A stretch of 64,000 nt of DNA. Source: Streptomyces sp. NRRL F-2664. GTDB lineage: Bacteria; Actinomycetota; Actinomycetes; Streptomycetales; Streptomycetaceae. Below, one piece after another: positions 38,141 to 47,029 of this stretch (within the stretch, counting starts at the first letter, position 1; every line of letters begins with the position of its first letter). A model generated the notes under the pieces. It did no database searches and was not told where the DNA came from. It saw nothing but the letters and a program-made list of their open reading frames with translations. The position numbers and the translations under genes were made by a program. Location of the stretch: the NCBI RefSeq assembly GCF_000719345.1, contig NZ_JOFX01000025.1, positions 1-64,000 on the forward strand. The letters are read 5' to 3'.

Positions 38141-40558
38141 GTGAAAAGACCCGTATGGGCGTTGGTGACCGCCACCGCGGCCGCCCTGGTGCTCACCGCG
38201 GCACCGGCCCCCGCCAACCCGTGGTTCGGCACCGCCCCGGCCGCCGCCGCGCCGACCGGGCCCGTCGACCCGCCGCTCCTCGACGAGACGGCGAACGGCG
38301 GCACGGTCCGCGTCAATGTCGTCACCGACCAGCGCACGGACCTGGCCTCGGCGGCCGAGGCGGGCCAGACCCTGGTGTCGTACGACACCCTGCCGATGGT
38401 CACCCTCCGGGTGGACCGTGCGGGTCTTGACGCACTGAACTCCAAGCCGGGCGTCATCAGCGTCACCGAGGACGTCCCGGTCCCGCCGACGCTGAACGAA
38501 TCCACCGTCAAGGTCGGCAGCGACAAGGCCGCGGCCGCCGGGAAGACGGGCGCCGGCACGGCCGTCGCGGTCCTGGACACCGGTGTCGCCACCAGGCACC
38601 CGTTCCTGTCGGGCCGCGTCAGGACGGAGGCCTGCTTCTCCGTGAACGACGAGAGCTACGGCGCCACCAGCCTGTGCCCGAACGGCAGCGCCGAGCAGAC
38701 GGGCCCCGGCAGCGCCGACGCCGAGGCAGGCGCCTGCGCCACCCTGGGCACCGCGTGCTCCCACGGCACCCACGTCGCCGGCATAGCCGCCGGCAACGGC
38801 GCCGGCATCAGCGGGGCGCCCACCCGGGGTGTCGCTCCCGGCGCCGACATCGTCGCCGTCCAGGTGTTCTCCAAGTTCGAATCCGACGAGTACTGCGGAG
38901 CCGGAGCCAGCCCGTGCGTGCTCAGCTTCACCAGCTCCCAGATCAAGGGCCTGGAGAAGGTCCACGCGCTGAAGAAGGCCGGCAGCAACATCGTCGCCGC
39001 CAACATGAGCCTGCGCGGCGGACGCTGGACCAGCGCCTGTGCGAGCGACCCCCGCAAGCCGATCGTCGACAGCCTCCTCACGGAGAACGTGGCCACCGTC
39101 GTGGCGGCCGGCAACAACGGCTACACCGACGCCGTCAGCGCCCCGGGCTGCGTGTCCTCCGCCGTCACGGTGGGCTCCACCACCGACGACGACCAGGTCT
39201 CCACCTTCAGCAACCGCGGCCCGCTGCTCGACCTGTTCGCCCCGGGCACCTCGATCGTCTCCTCCGTGCCCGGCAACACCTACGCGAGCAAGAACGGCAC
39301 CTCGATGGCCGCCCCGCACGTGGCCGGCGCCCTCGCCGTGCTGAAGCAGACCTACCCCACCGAGGGCATCGACAGCCTCGTGTCGCTGCTGGCCACCAGC
39401 GCCGCCCCGGTCACCTACACCGGGACGACCACGCCCCGCATCGACCTCGGCAAGGCCGTCACCGCGATCGAGCCGAAGCCCGAGGCGGACAAGAAGCCCC
39501 GCTCCTTCCAGGTCGACAACGACCTCGATGTGAACATCCCCGACGCCCCCGCCGGGGCGGGCACTCCCGGCACCCCGGCCGTCTCGCCCGTGACCGTCAC
39601 CGAGTACCCGGGCAACGCGCCGAAGAACCTGACCGCGTCGGTCAACATCACCCACGCCTACCGGGGCGACATCAAGCTGGAACTCCTCTCACCCACCGGC
39701 AAGGCGTACCTGCTCAAGAGCCAGAGCGCGTCCGACGGCGCCGACAACATCATCGCGCAGTTCGCCGTGGACGCCTCCGACTCGCCCGCCAACGGCGAGT
39801 GGAGGCTGCGGATGACGGACACCGACGACGGCGACGCCGGCAAGCTGACGACCTGGTCCCTGATCTTCCCGACGCCGTTCGAGCAGACCGCCGCCCAGGC
39901 CATCCCCGACACCGGCACCCTCTCCTCCACCATCAACGTCTCGGAGATCCCCGGCAACGCCTCCGGTCCGCTCCAGGTGCACACGAACCTCACCCACACC
40001 CGCATCGGTGACCTGCGGCTGGTCCTCACGAGCCCCGACAACCAGTCCTTCACCCTCAAGCCGTACGGCTCCGAGGCCGGCGGCACCCTCCAGACCACCT
40101 ACGGCGTGGACGCCACCGACGCCACCGCCAACGGCACGTGGACGCTGAAGGTCACCGACGCGGCGGGCGGCTCCACCGGCCAGCTGGGGAGCTGGTCGCT
40201 CGGCTTCCCGTCGTACGAGAACCAGACCGTGAAGGCGATCCCGGACAAGAACTACACCGAGATCTGGACCAAGGCCGACGGCCTGTCCGGCGTCGGGTCC
40301 GACAAGCTCCAGGTGTACGTGCACGTCGAGCACCAGGCCCTGTCGAACCTCAAGCTCGACCTGATCGCCCCCGACGGCTCCTTCCACGCCCTGAAGGCGG
40401 CCGGTACGAGCGGCACGTCCACCGGGTCCGGCGTCTTCAGGAAGACCTACACGGTCAACGCGACCGACCTGCCCGTCAACGGCTGGTGGAAGCTCCGTGT
40501 CGACGACGTCATCACCGGCAGCACCGGCACGGTCAACAACTTCGTCGTCAGGTTCTGA
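38141..40558 (+). CDS. Secreted S8 subtilase with three P domains
   Basis: An 805-residue exported serine protease. A signal peptide (residues 1-25) and I9-like propeptide (about 50-115) precede the catalytic domain, with Asp146 (VAVLDTGVATRHP), His208 (CSHGTHVAG), the oxyanion Asn in VAAGNNG and Ser388 (GTSMAAPHVAG). After residue 470 come three P/Homo B domains, each starting near TEYPGN, PDTGTLSSTINVSEIPGN or PDKNYTE and ending WRLRMTD, WTLKVTD or WWKLRVDD. P domains assist folding and substrate choice. GTG is the start. It is probably processed outside the cell. The next genes also encode exported proteins on the same strand. Confidence 0.93.
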   Translation: MKRPVWALVTATAAALVLTAAPAPANPWFGTAPAAAAPTGPVDPPLLDETANGGTVRVNVVTDQRTDLASAAEAGQTLVSYDTLPMVTLRVDRAGLDALNSKPGVISVTEDVPVPPTLNESTVKVGSDKAAAAGKTGAGTAVAVLDTGVATRHPFLSGRVRTEACFSVNDESYGATSLCPNGSAEQTGPGSADAEAGACATLGTACSHGTHVAGIAAGNGAGISGAPTRGVAPGADIVAVQVFSKFESDEYCGAGASPCVLSFTSSQIKGLEKVHALKKAGSNIVAANMSLRGGRWTSACASDPRKPIVDSLLTENVATVVAAGNNGYTDAVSAPGCVSSAVTVGSTTDDDQVSTFSNRGPLLDLFAPGTSIVSSVPGNTYASKNGTSMAAPHVAGALAVLKQTYPTEGIDSLVSLLATSAAPVTYTGTTTPRIDLGKAVTAIEPKPEADKKPRSFQVDNDLDVNIPDAPAGAGTPGTPAVSPVTVTEYPGNAPKNLTASVNITHAYRGDIKLELLSPTGKAYLLKSQSASDGADNIIAQFAVDASDSPANGEWRLRMTDTDDGDAGKLTTWSLIFPTPFEQTAAQAIPDTGTLSSTINVSEIPGNASGPLQVHTNLTHTRIGDLRLVLTSPDNQSFTLKPYGSEAGGTLQTTYGVDATDATANGTWTLKVTDAAGGSTGQLGSWSLGFPSYENQTVKAIPDKNYTEIWTKADGLSGVGSDKLQVYVHVEHQALSNLKLDLIAPDGSFHALKAAGTSGTSTGSGVFRKTYTVNATDLPVNGWWKLRVDDVITGSTGTVNNFVVRF

Positions 40559-40668
40559 GCCGGTCCCCGGCACCCACGACGACCGACGGCGAACGGCGCG
40601 CCCCCCGCACCCGCGGGGTGCGGGGCGCGCCGCCCCCGCCACCCCGGACACGAAAGGCTCCCCCGCTC

Positions 40669-41187
40669 ATGAAGAAGTCCTCCCGCGCCCGGCTCGGCAC
40701 CGCTCTCGCCACGGTGGCGGCCGCCACGGCCCTGGTCGCGGCCACCGCGACCGGCGCGCACGCTGCAGAGCACAAGGTCACCTCGAACTGCGACGTGACC
40801 TGGATCAACTGCGCCAACGAACCCCTGCTGATGCTCTTCTACAACTCCAAGGAACTGGCAGTCAAGGACGGTTACTACACCTCCAGTTGGGCCCAGTTCT
40901 ACGGCAACGTGAACGACTACCAGGGCACGAGCCAGTACCAGGGCTCCACGCTCACCACCTTCCGGTACGCCTTCAACGGCAGCGGCACCGGGGCGTGGCA
41001 GTACGTGAAGAACAACGCCGCCTCGGTGCAGAACTGCTCGGGCACCGACGCCTACCGCGTGTACTACAACTCCGGTTACGGCGGCACCTCCCAGTACTTC
41101 CAGAAGCGCGAGCCCTACGGCAACTGCCCCTGGTCGAACCTGATCTCCGCCCTGAAGAACGAGAACGCCTCCCAGCACTTCGCCTGA
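40669..41187 (+). CDS. Secreted peptidase inhibitor I36-like protein
   Basis: A 172-residue exported protein with a signal peptide (residues 1-32, ending GAHAA). The mature part is Tyr/Asn/Ser-rich and beta-strand-like, with crystallin-type repeats (LMLFYNSKE, AQFYGNVNDYQG, VYYNSGYGGTSQYF) and a closing NLISALKNENASQHFA. These fit the beta/gamma-crystallin fold of peptidase inhibitor family I36 (SMI) and relatives in Streptomyces. Three or four cysteines could form disulfides. Its place directly after a secreted subtilase would suit an inhibitor, but inhibition is inferred only. Confidence 0.65.
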   Translation: MKKSSRARLGTALATVAAATALVAATATGAHAAEHKVTSNCDVTWINCANEPLLMLFYNSKELAVKDGYYTSSWAQFYGNVNDYQGTSQYQGSTLTTFRYAFNGSGTGAWQYVKNNAASVQNCSGTDAYRVYYNSGYGGTSQYFQKREPYGNCPWSNLISALKNENASQHFA

Positions 41188-41245
41188 TCCGCCCGCCCCT
41201 CCACGCAGCACCCCTCCACCCCCGCTCCAGAAGGAAGCCGAGACC

Positions 41246-42232
41246 GTGAAGTTCAACCAGCGTGCATCCGCCGCCGCGATCGCGGTGGTCGCGGCCACCA
41301 GCCTGCTGTCCGCCTGCGCCGGCGGCACGCCGTCCGCCACCTCGGCGGAGCCGGTGGCCGGGGACCGGCCCCTGGTCGACCGGGCGAAGTGGCCGAAGGC
41401 CACCCCGGAGCGCGGCCTGGCCCGGGGGTTGACGCTCCCGCTCGAGAGCTACATGCAGACCTTCGAGGAGACCGTCGTCCTCGACGGTGCCGTACGCCGG
41501 CTCCAGGAGCAGTGCATGGCCGACTACGGTCTGCCCGTCCAGCTGCCTGTGGAGGGAACGAACCCGCCGCCCAGCGACAACGACGCGAACATGGAGCGGC
41601 GTTACGGGCTCACCGACCGGGATGCGGCGGCCGTCCACGGGTACGGTCTGCCCGACGAGGCCGCGGAGCCCGTACGGCAGAAGGTCCCGCAGCTGGAGCC
41701 CGCGGAGTTCGAGGTGCTGACCGGCCGGAAGCTGCCCGCCGCCGCCGCGAACGGCGCACCGCAGCAGAGCCCCGAGCGCGCCCGGGACGCGTACAACGGC
41801 AAGAAGCTCCACGAGGGCGGCTGCACGAACTGGGCGGCCCGGCAGATCGCGAAGCCCTCCCAGGACGACCTGACCTTCGTCTCCGAGCTGAACGGCACCT
41901 CGTTCACCGAGTCGATGAAGCTGCCCGCGGTCACGAAGGCCCTGGGCGCCTGGGCGCAGTGCATGGACGCCAAGGGCCACAAGGGCCTCACGACCCCCTT
42001 CGACGCGGCCGACCGCGTCCCGCACGTGCAGGGCCGGCCCTCGCCCGAGGAGATCGCCATCGCTGTCGCCGAGGTCGACTGCAAGTCGCAGACCGGTCTG
42101 GTCGACGTGTGGTTCAAGGAGGAGTCCAGGCTGCAGACCGCGCTCATCGCCCAGCACCTCGGCACGCTCGACCCGATCCGGTCCCGCAACGGCGCGGCGC
42201 TGAACGCGGCCGGCGGCAAGGCCGGCCGCTGA
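41246..42232 (+). CDS. Lipoprotein, function unknown
   Basis: A 328-residue exported lipoprotein. The signal peptide ends with the lipobox LLSAC near residue 24. The mature protein is helical and polar, with cysteines in LQEQCMADYGLPV, HEGGCTNWAARQI, AWAQCMDAKGHKG and EVDCKSQTG that may form two disulfides, as in actinobacterial surface proteins with paired C-MxxxG blocks. GTG start, AAGGAAG upstream. It follows the I36-like gene by 58 bases and may be co-transcribed with it. A large hairpin ends the block. Confidence 0.78.
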   Translation: MKFNQRASAAAIAVVAATSLLSACAGGTPSATSAEPVAGDRPLVDRAKWPKATPERGLARGLTLPLESYMQTFEETVVLDGAVRRLQEQCMADYGLPVQLPVEGTNPPPSDNDANMERRYGLTDRDAAAVHGYGLPDEAAEPVRQKVPQLEPAEFEVLTGRKLPAAAANGAPQQSPERARDAYNGKKLHEGGCTNWAARQIAKPSQDDLTFVSELNGTSFTESMKLPAVTKALGAWAQCMDAKGHKGLTTPFDAADRVPHVQGRPSPEEIAIAVAEVDCKSQTGLVDVWFKEESRLQTALIAQHLGTLDPIRSRNGAALNAAGGKAGR

Positions 42233-42284
42233 GCGCCCCCGCCCGTCCGGCCGCCCCCGCCCCCCGCGGAGGGCGAGGTACGGC

Positions 42285-42339
42285 CCGCCGTCCGGTGTCG
42301 GCCCGCGCGCTCCCGCGCCGGGCCGACACCGGACGGCGG
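42285..42339. terminator. Perfect 21-bp stem terminator
   Basis: Bases 42285-42305 pair without mismatch with 42319-42339 around a 13-base GC-rich loop. There is no U-tract. It lies 53 bases after the lipoprotein stop and before the hemerythrin gene. It should be an efficient terminator for the exported-protein block. Confidence 0.75.
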
Positions 42340-42427
42340 CGTTAGGCGCGCGGGGAGGCCGGGTAAGCGCGCAAGCCGGCCGGCAGTCCGCGCCGGCCGC
42401 CGCTCTCGACGGAAACGGAGTCGCGCC

Positions 42428-42940
42428 ATGGCACACACTGCCGACGTCATCACCGAACTGACCGCGCACCACCGGGAGATGGACGAGACCTTCGACATCA
42501 TCGAGCGGGCCGTCCCCGCGGCGGAACGGCAGACGGCGGCGGAACGGCTGACGGTCGAGCTGGTCCGCCACACGGTCGCCGCGGAGGAGCACCTCTTCCC
42601 GACCGTCCGGGAGGTCCTCCCGGACGGCGATCTCATCGCGGACCGGGAGATCGCCGACCACGCCCGGATGGAGAAGATCCTCAGGGACCTCGACGGACTC
42701 GACGCCGACGGCCCCGACTTCGACCGGCTGGTGGCCGCCCTCCGCGCGGAGGTCACCGCGCACGTCTGGGACGAGGAGGAGAACCTCTTCCCCCGCCTGC
42801 GCGAAAGCCTCCCCCAGGAGGCCCTGACCCGTCTGGGCGAAGACGTCCGCCGCACCAAGACCCCGCCCGGCACCCCCCGGACCGGCCCGGGGTCCGGCGA
42901 CCGCCCCCGCCCTCCCTACCCCCACCATCACTGGGCCTGA
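42428..42940 (+). CDS. Hemerythrin HHE domain protein
   Basis: A 170-residue cytosolic protein with a four-helix hemerythrin fold. Iron ligands are visible in LTAHHREMDETF (His14/15), RHTVAAEEHLFP (His48, Glu53/54), DHARMEK (His78) and AHVWDEEENLFP (His112, Glu116/117). Such proteins bind a di-iron centre and sense or handle oxygen, NO or peroxide. The last 30 residues are Pro-rich and end in HHHWA. GGAAACGGAG lies upstream. It is monocistronic. Confidence 0.9.
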   Translation: MAHTADVITELTAHHREMDETFDIIERAVPAAERQTAAERLTVELVRHTVAAEEHLFPTVREVLPDGDLIADREIADHARMEKILRDLDGLDADGPDFDRLVAALRAEVTAHVWDEEENLFPRLRESLPQEALTRLGEDVRRTKTPPGTPRTGPGSGDRPRPPYPHHHWA

Positions 42941-42985
42941 CGGGCGCTCCGCCGCACCGCCGGTGGCGGCCTGCCGTGCCCCGGC

Positions 42986-43714
42986 TCAGGCGCCGGGGCC
43001 GGCCGCCGCCTGCTCCAGCTGCCGCTCCGCCGTGTCGAGCAGCATGTCCAGGGCGACGGGGTAGGCGCTGTGCGGCATGCGCGCGGCCAGCAGGCCGGCG
43101 GTGGCCGCGATGTTCGGGTACGTGTCGGCCGGCAGGCGGGCATACGTGGACTCCCACCGCTGCTCGTCCGACGCACGGGCCTCGGCCGAGAGGGCCAGCG
43201 GGCCCGCGTCCAGCGCCGCGAAGGCCAGACTCTGGTCGATGTACGCATGGTAGATCCGCACGGCGTCCCCGTCGCCGAACCCGGCTCGGCGCAGGATGCC
43301 CAGGACGACCTCGTCGGCGGCGATCTCGCGCGGCCGGCCGGTCACCCGGCTCGCGGTCAGCAGGGCGGCCTGCGGGTGGGCGAGGTAGGCACCGTGGATG
43401 CGCAGGCCGAGGTCGCGCAGGTCGTCGCGCCACCGGCCGGTCGGTGCCCAGCCGTCGAGGGCCCGGCCGATGAGTTCCTCGCCGATGGCGAGGGTCAGGC
43501 CGTCCATGCCCTCGAAGTACCGGTAGAGCGTGCTCGGGTCCGCGCCGAGGGCGGCGCCCAGCCGCCGGGCGGACAGGCCCGCGCTGCCGTGCTCGCGGAC
43601 CATGCGCAGCGCCGTCTCGACGATCAGCTTCTCGGAGAGCACCGTCCCCCGGCGCGTCGGTCGCCGCCGCCTGCGGGCCTCCTCGGGGACCACGGCCTTC
43701 GCCACGCCGCCCAC
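42986..43714 (-). CDS. TetR family regulator with C-terminal ligand domain
   Basis: A 242-residue regulator. After a basic Arg-rich start, the helix-turn-helix lies at about residues 28-75 (IVETALRMVREHGSAGLSAR, LGADPSTLYRYFEGMDGL). The C-terminal region resembles TetR_C domains of the AcrR/TetR type with long helices (DEVVLGILRRAGFGDGDAVR). It is divergent from a saccharopine dehydrogenase-like gene, with a perfect palindrome in the 103-bp gap. That neighbour is its probable target. Ligand unknown. Confidence 0.9.
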   Translation of the reverse strand: MGGVAKAVVPEEARRRRRPTRRGTVLSEKLIVETALRMVREHGSAGLSARRLGAALGADPSTLYRYFEGMDGLTLAIGEELIGRALDGWAPTGRWRDDLRDLGLRIHGAYLAHPQAALLTASRVTGRPREIAADEVVLGILRRAGFGDGDAVRIYHAYIDQSLAFAALDAGPLALSAEARASDEQRWESTYARLPADTYPNIAATAGLLAARMPHSAYPVALDMLLDTAERQLEQAAAGPGA

Positions 43715-43754
43715 CTCCGTACCGTCCCACCCTTATGCCAACACCATTGACCTT

Positions 43755-43772
43755 AACCCGGGGCGCCGGGTT
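43755..43772. promoter_or_regulatory. Palindromic operator AACCCGGggcgCCGGGTT
   Basis: A perfect 7-bp inverted repeat with a 4-base spacer stands between the TetR gene and the divergent dehydrogenase gene. The upstream TTATGCCAACACCATTGACC is AT-richer and may contain the promoters. It is the expected site of the TetR protein. Confidence 0.55.
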
Positions 43773-43817
43773 CCATCAGCCCCCGAGGCGGACGCCTCAC
43801 CGAGAAAGGACCGGGAC

Positions 43818-45065
43818 ATGCGTGTTCTGCTTGTGGGTGCAGGCGGTGTCGGCAGCGCGATCACCAAGATCGCCGCCCGCCGTGACTTCTTCGACCAGTT
43901 CGTCGTCGCCGACTACGACCTCTCCCGCGCCCGGGCCGCCGTAGCGGCCCTGGGCGGCGACGAGCGGCGCTTCACCGCCTGCCGGGTCGATGCCTCCGAC
44001 AGGGCGGCGGTGACCGCACTGCTCACCGAGCACGGCTGCGACGTCCTGATGAACGCCACCGATCCGCGCTTCGTGATGCCCCTGTTCGACGCCGCGCTCG
44101 CGGCGGGCAGCCACTACGTCGACATGGCCATGTCGCTCTCCCGTCCGCACCCCGAGCACCCGCACGCCGAGTGCGGGGTGAAGCTCGGCGACGAGCAGTT
44201 CGCACGGGCCGCGGAGTGGGAGGAGTCGGGCCGCCTCGCGCTCGTCGGCATGGGGGTCGAGCCCGGCCTGTCGGACGTCTTCGCACGCTACGCGGCCGAC
44301 GAACTCTTCGACGACATCGAGGAGATCGGTATCCGCGACGGCGCCGACCTCACCGTGGAGGGCTACGACTTCGCCCCGTCCTTCAACATCTGGACCACGA
44401 TCGAGGAGTGCCTGAACCCTCCCGTGGTGTACGAGCGCGGGCGCGGGTGGTTCACCACCGAACCGTTCAGCGAGCCGGAGGTCTTCGACTTCCCCGAGGG
44501 CATCGGGCCGGTCGAATGCGTCAACGTCGAGCACGAGGAGGTCCTCCTGGTCCCGCGCTGGGTCGGCGCCCGCCGGGTGACCTTCAAGTACGGCCTCGGC
44601 GACGACTTCATCGGAAAGCTGAAGGCCCTGCACGCGCTGGGCCTGGACTCCACCGTCCGCGTCCCCGTCCGCGGCGAGGACGGCCGTGAGGTACGGGTCT
44701 CGCCGCGGGACGTCGTCGCGGCCTGCCTGCCCGACCCGGCGACGCTCGGCGACCGGATGACGGGCAGAACCTGCGCCGGCACCTGGGTCAAGGGCACGAA
44801 GGACGGCCGGCCCCGCGAGGTGTACCTCTACCACGTGGTCGACAACCAGTGGTCGATGCGCGAGTACGGCTCCCAGGCCGTCGTCTGGCAGACCGCCGTC
44901 AACCCGGTGGTGGCCCTGGAACTGATCGCGACCGGCGGGTGGTCGGGGTCCGGGGTCCTCGGCCCGGAGGCCCTCGCGCCGCTGCCCTTCCTCGACCTGC
45001 TCACGGCGTACGGCTCGCCCTGGGCCCTCCGCGAGCAGGAGCCCGCATCCGCTCCGAGCCACTGA
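43818..45065 (+). CDS. Saccharopine dehydrogenase-like NAD(P) enzyme
   Basis: A 415-residue oxidoreductase. The N-terminal Rossmann fold begins RVLLVGAGGVGSAITKIAAR, followed by the acidic cofactor-selecting residue in VVADYDLSRARAAV. DVLMNATDPRFVMPLFDAAL and YVDMAMSLS then match the saccharopine dehydrogenase/LYS9 pattern. The C-terminal catalytic domain has GMGVEPGLSDVFARYAADEL. Family members make or split amino acid-keto acid conjugates, or act in lysine or polyamine metabolism. AAAGGA is eight bases before the ATG. It is divergent from a TetR gene that probably regulates it. Substrate is unknown. Confidence 0.88.
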   Translation: MRVLLVGAGGVGSAITKIAARRDFFDQFVVADYDLSRARAAVAALGGDERRFTACRVDASDRAAVTALLTEHGCDVLMNATDPRFVMPLFDAALAAGSHYVDMAMSLSRPHPEHPHAECGVKLGDEQFARAAEWEESGRLALVGMGVEPGLSDVFARYAADELFDDIEEIGIRDGADLTVEGYDFAPSFNIWTTIEECLNPPVVYERGRGWFTTEPFSEPEVFDFPEGIGPVECVNVEHEEVLLVPRWVGARRVTFKYGLGDDFIGKLKALHALGLDSTVRVPVRGEDGREVRVSPRDVVAACLPDPATLGDRMTGRTCAGTWVKGTKDGRPREVYLYHVVDNQWSMREYGSQAVVWQTAVNPVVALELIATGGWSGSGVLGPEALAPLPFLDLLTAYGSPWALREQEPASAPSH

Positions 45066-45111
45066 GCCCGCCCGGGCGACGACGGCCGCGCACCCGCTGC
45101 TGCGCGAGACG

Positions 45112-45144
45112 GGCCCCCGGCGATCAGCCGCTCCCGCCGGGGCC
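45112..45144. terminator. Bidirectional hairpin between convergent genes
   Basis: GGCCCCCGGCG at 45112-45122 pairs with CGCCGGGGCC at 45135-45144, with one bulged C. It separates the saccharopine dehydrogenase-like gene from the convergent DNA glycosylase gene and could terminate both transcripts. Confidence 0.6.
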
Positions 45145-45156
45145 ACGGCCGTCCGC

Positions 45157-45897
45157 TCACTCCAGCACGGTGGCGGCCACCGAAAGGTCCGCCACCAGTC
45201 CCGCGAAGGCCGCGTCGCGGTCGTCGGCCCGCAGCACCGCGGAGGGATGGACGGTCGCCAGCAGCTGCCCGGACACCGCCCCCGACGCCCCGCCGTCGAA
45301 GGCCGGCATCGGCAGCAGGACGCCGCGCTGCTCACCCACCCGGAAGGAGGACCCCAGCAGCGCCCTGCCCGCCGTCGCGCCGAGCACCACCAGCACCTCG
45401 GGCCCGACCAGGCGCAGCTCCTGCACGAGCCACGGTCGGCATGCGGCCGCCTCGCGCAGGCTGGGAGCCTTGTGGATGCGTCGTTTGCCCCGCGGGGCGG
45501 GGGTGAACTTGAAGTGCTTGACGGCATTGGTGAAGTACGCGTCCTCCTCGTCCAGGCCGGCCTGCGCCAGTGCCCGGCGCAGCAGCCGTCCGGCCGGTCC
45601 GACGAAGGGCTCCCCCCGAACGTCCTCCTGGTCCCCCGGCTGCTCCCCCACCAGCATCAGGCGCGCCCCTGCGGGCCCGAGGCCGAAGACCGTCTGCGTC
45701 GCGTCCCGGAACAGCGGGCACCCGCGGCATCCGGCCGCGGCCCGGCGCAGACCGGGCAGCCCGCCGCGGGAGGGCAGGTACGGGGTCGCGTCGTAGCCCT
45801 GGCCGGCATCGGCATCGTGGCTCCGGCCGGCATCGCGGCCCCGGCCGGCGCCGGGATCGGCACCGGCGGCCCGAGCAGCCCCGGCACTCGCGTCCAT
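45157..45897 (-). CDS. udgX: UdgX-type uracil-DNA glycosylase
   Basis: A 246-residue DNA repair enzyme of the family 4 uracil-DNA glycosylase group. Motif A is GEQPGDQED (residues 84-92). KRRIH (138-142) is the UdgX-specific R-loop whose His142 is known in UdgX to form a covalent bond with the uracil-excised DNA. Motif B is HPSAV (His217). Iron-sulfur cysteines are seen at 57, 60 and 153, but the expected fourth (about position 171) is Val. The first 40 residues are Ala/Asp/Gly-rich and disordered. ATG at 45897 is chosen; upstream frame is antisense. It is divergent from a DUF72 gene. Confidence 0.9.
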   Translation of the reverse strand: MDASAGAARAAGADPGAGRGRDAGRSHDADAGQGYDATPYLPSRGGLPGLRRAAAGCRGCPLFRDATQTVFGLGPAGARLMLVGEQPGDQEDVRGEPFVGPAGRLLRRALAQAGLDEEDAYFTNAVKHFKFTPAPRGKRRIHKAPSLREAAACRPWLVQELRLVGPEVLVVLGATAGRALLGSSFRVGEQRGVLLPMPAFDGGASGAVSGQLLATVHPSAVLRADDRDAAFAGLVADLSVAATVLE

Positions 45898-46046
45898 CGG
45901 CAACCACCGCCTCCGAACCCCCGGTGCTGTCGTCCTGGTCCGCCCCGCAGTCGGGACCGCGGGACGGCAGTCACCTTCTGCCCGGCGTCCCCCGCCCCAA
46001 ACCGGCGCCGAGGTGTGCCGGGGGCCACGGCGGGCAGGCGGAGGGC

Positions 46047-46808
46047 ATGACCGTGTACGTCGGGACGTCCGGGTGGCAGTACCGCGACTGGTCGGGCGTC
46101 CTCTACCCGCCGGACCGGCCGCAGCGCCTCTGGCTGGAGGAGTACACCGGTCACTTCCGCACGGTGGAGAGCAACAACGCCTTCTACCGGCTGCCGTCAC
46201 CGGAAACGTTCGCCCAGTGGCGCGCCCGCACGCCGCCCGGATTCGTCATGGCCGTCAAGGCGAGCCGCTTCCTGACGCACATCAAACGCCTGCGCGAGCC
46301 CGCCGAGCCGGTGAGCCGCCTGATGTCGCACGCCGCCTCCCTGGGCGACCGCCTCGGGCCGGTCCTGCTCCAGCTGCCACCCACCCTGCGGGCCGACCCG
46401 GCCGCCCTCGACGCCTGCCTGGCCTGCTTCCCGGCGGGTACGCGCATCGCGGTCGAGCCGCGGCACGAGTCCTGGTGGACGGACGACGTGCGCTCGGTCC
46501 TGACCGAGCGGGGTGCCGCCCTGTGCTGGGCCGACCGCGGATCGCGGCCGGTCACGCCGCTGTGGCGCACGGCGGACTGGGGGTACGTACGGTTCCACGA
46601 GGGCCGCGCGCAGCCCTCTCCCCGCTACGGCCGGGCGGCCCTGCACACGTGGGCGGCGCGGATCGCGGACACCTGGCCCGCCGGCGCCGACGTCTTCGCG
46701 TACTTCAACAACGACCCGGGTGGAGCGGCCGTCGCCGACGCCCGCGCGTTCGTCCGGCTGGTGCCGCCCCCGGCGCGGGAGTCGTCCCCGGAGCGCGCGC
46801 CGGCGTGA
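46047..46808 (+). CDS. DUF72 domain protein
   Basis: A 253-residue TIM-barrel-like DUF72 protein. The family pattern is clear: VYVGTSGWQYRDWSGVLYP at the start, HFRTVESNNAFYRLPSPETF, RTPPGFVMAVKASRFLTHI, then VLLQLPPTLRADPAALDACL, AVEPRHESWW, and VFAYFNNDPGGAAVADARAF near the end. DUF72 proteins are universally distributed; some are linked to nucleic acid repair contexts, but no activity is established. GGCGGAGGGC precedes the ATG. It is divergent from the UdgX gene across 149 bp. Confidence 0.9.
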   Translation: MTVYVGTSGWQYRDWSGVLYPPDRPQRLWLEEYTGHFRTVESNNAFYRLPSPETFAQWRARTPPGFVMAVKASRFLTHIKRLREPAEPVSRLMSHAASLGDRLGPVLLQLPPTLRADPAALDACLACFPAGTRIAVEPRHESWWTDDVRSVLTERGAALCWADRGSRPVTPLWRTADWGYVRFHEGRAQPSPRYGRAALHTWAARIADTWPAGADVFAYFNNDPGGAAVADARAFVRLVPPPARESSPERAPA

Positions 46809-47029
46809 GCGCCCTGCTGGTCGCCGGCGCACCGGCGGCCCGCCCCGTCACCGTCAACCAGCCCTCATGGCAGGGATCTTGACGGTACCGTGCTGCTCCA
46901 GCGGGCTGACGCGGTGCCTCCGAAGTGCCACGATGGTCCGTGCTTCAACAGTGTGCCCCCGGGACGCCACGAGAGCGGCGCCGGCATGCCCCGGAGGGCG
47001 GCCCTACCCCACGAAAGGGCGGACACCCC

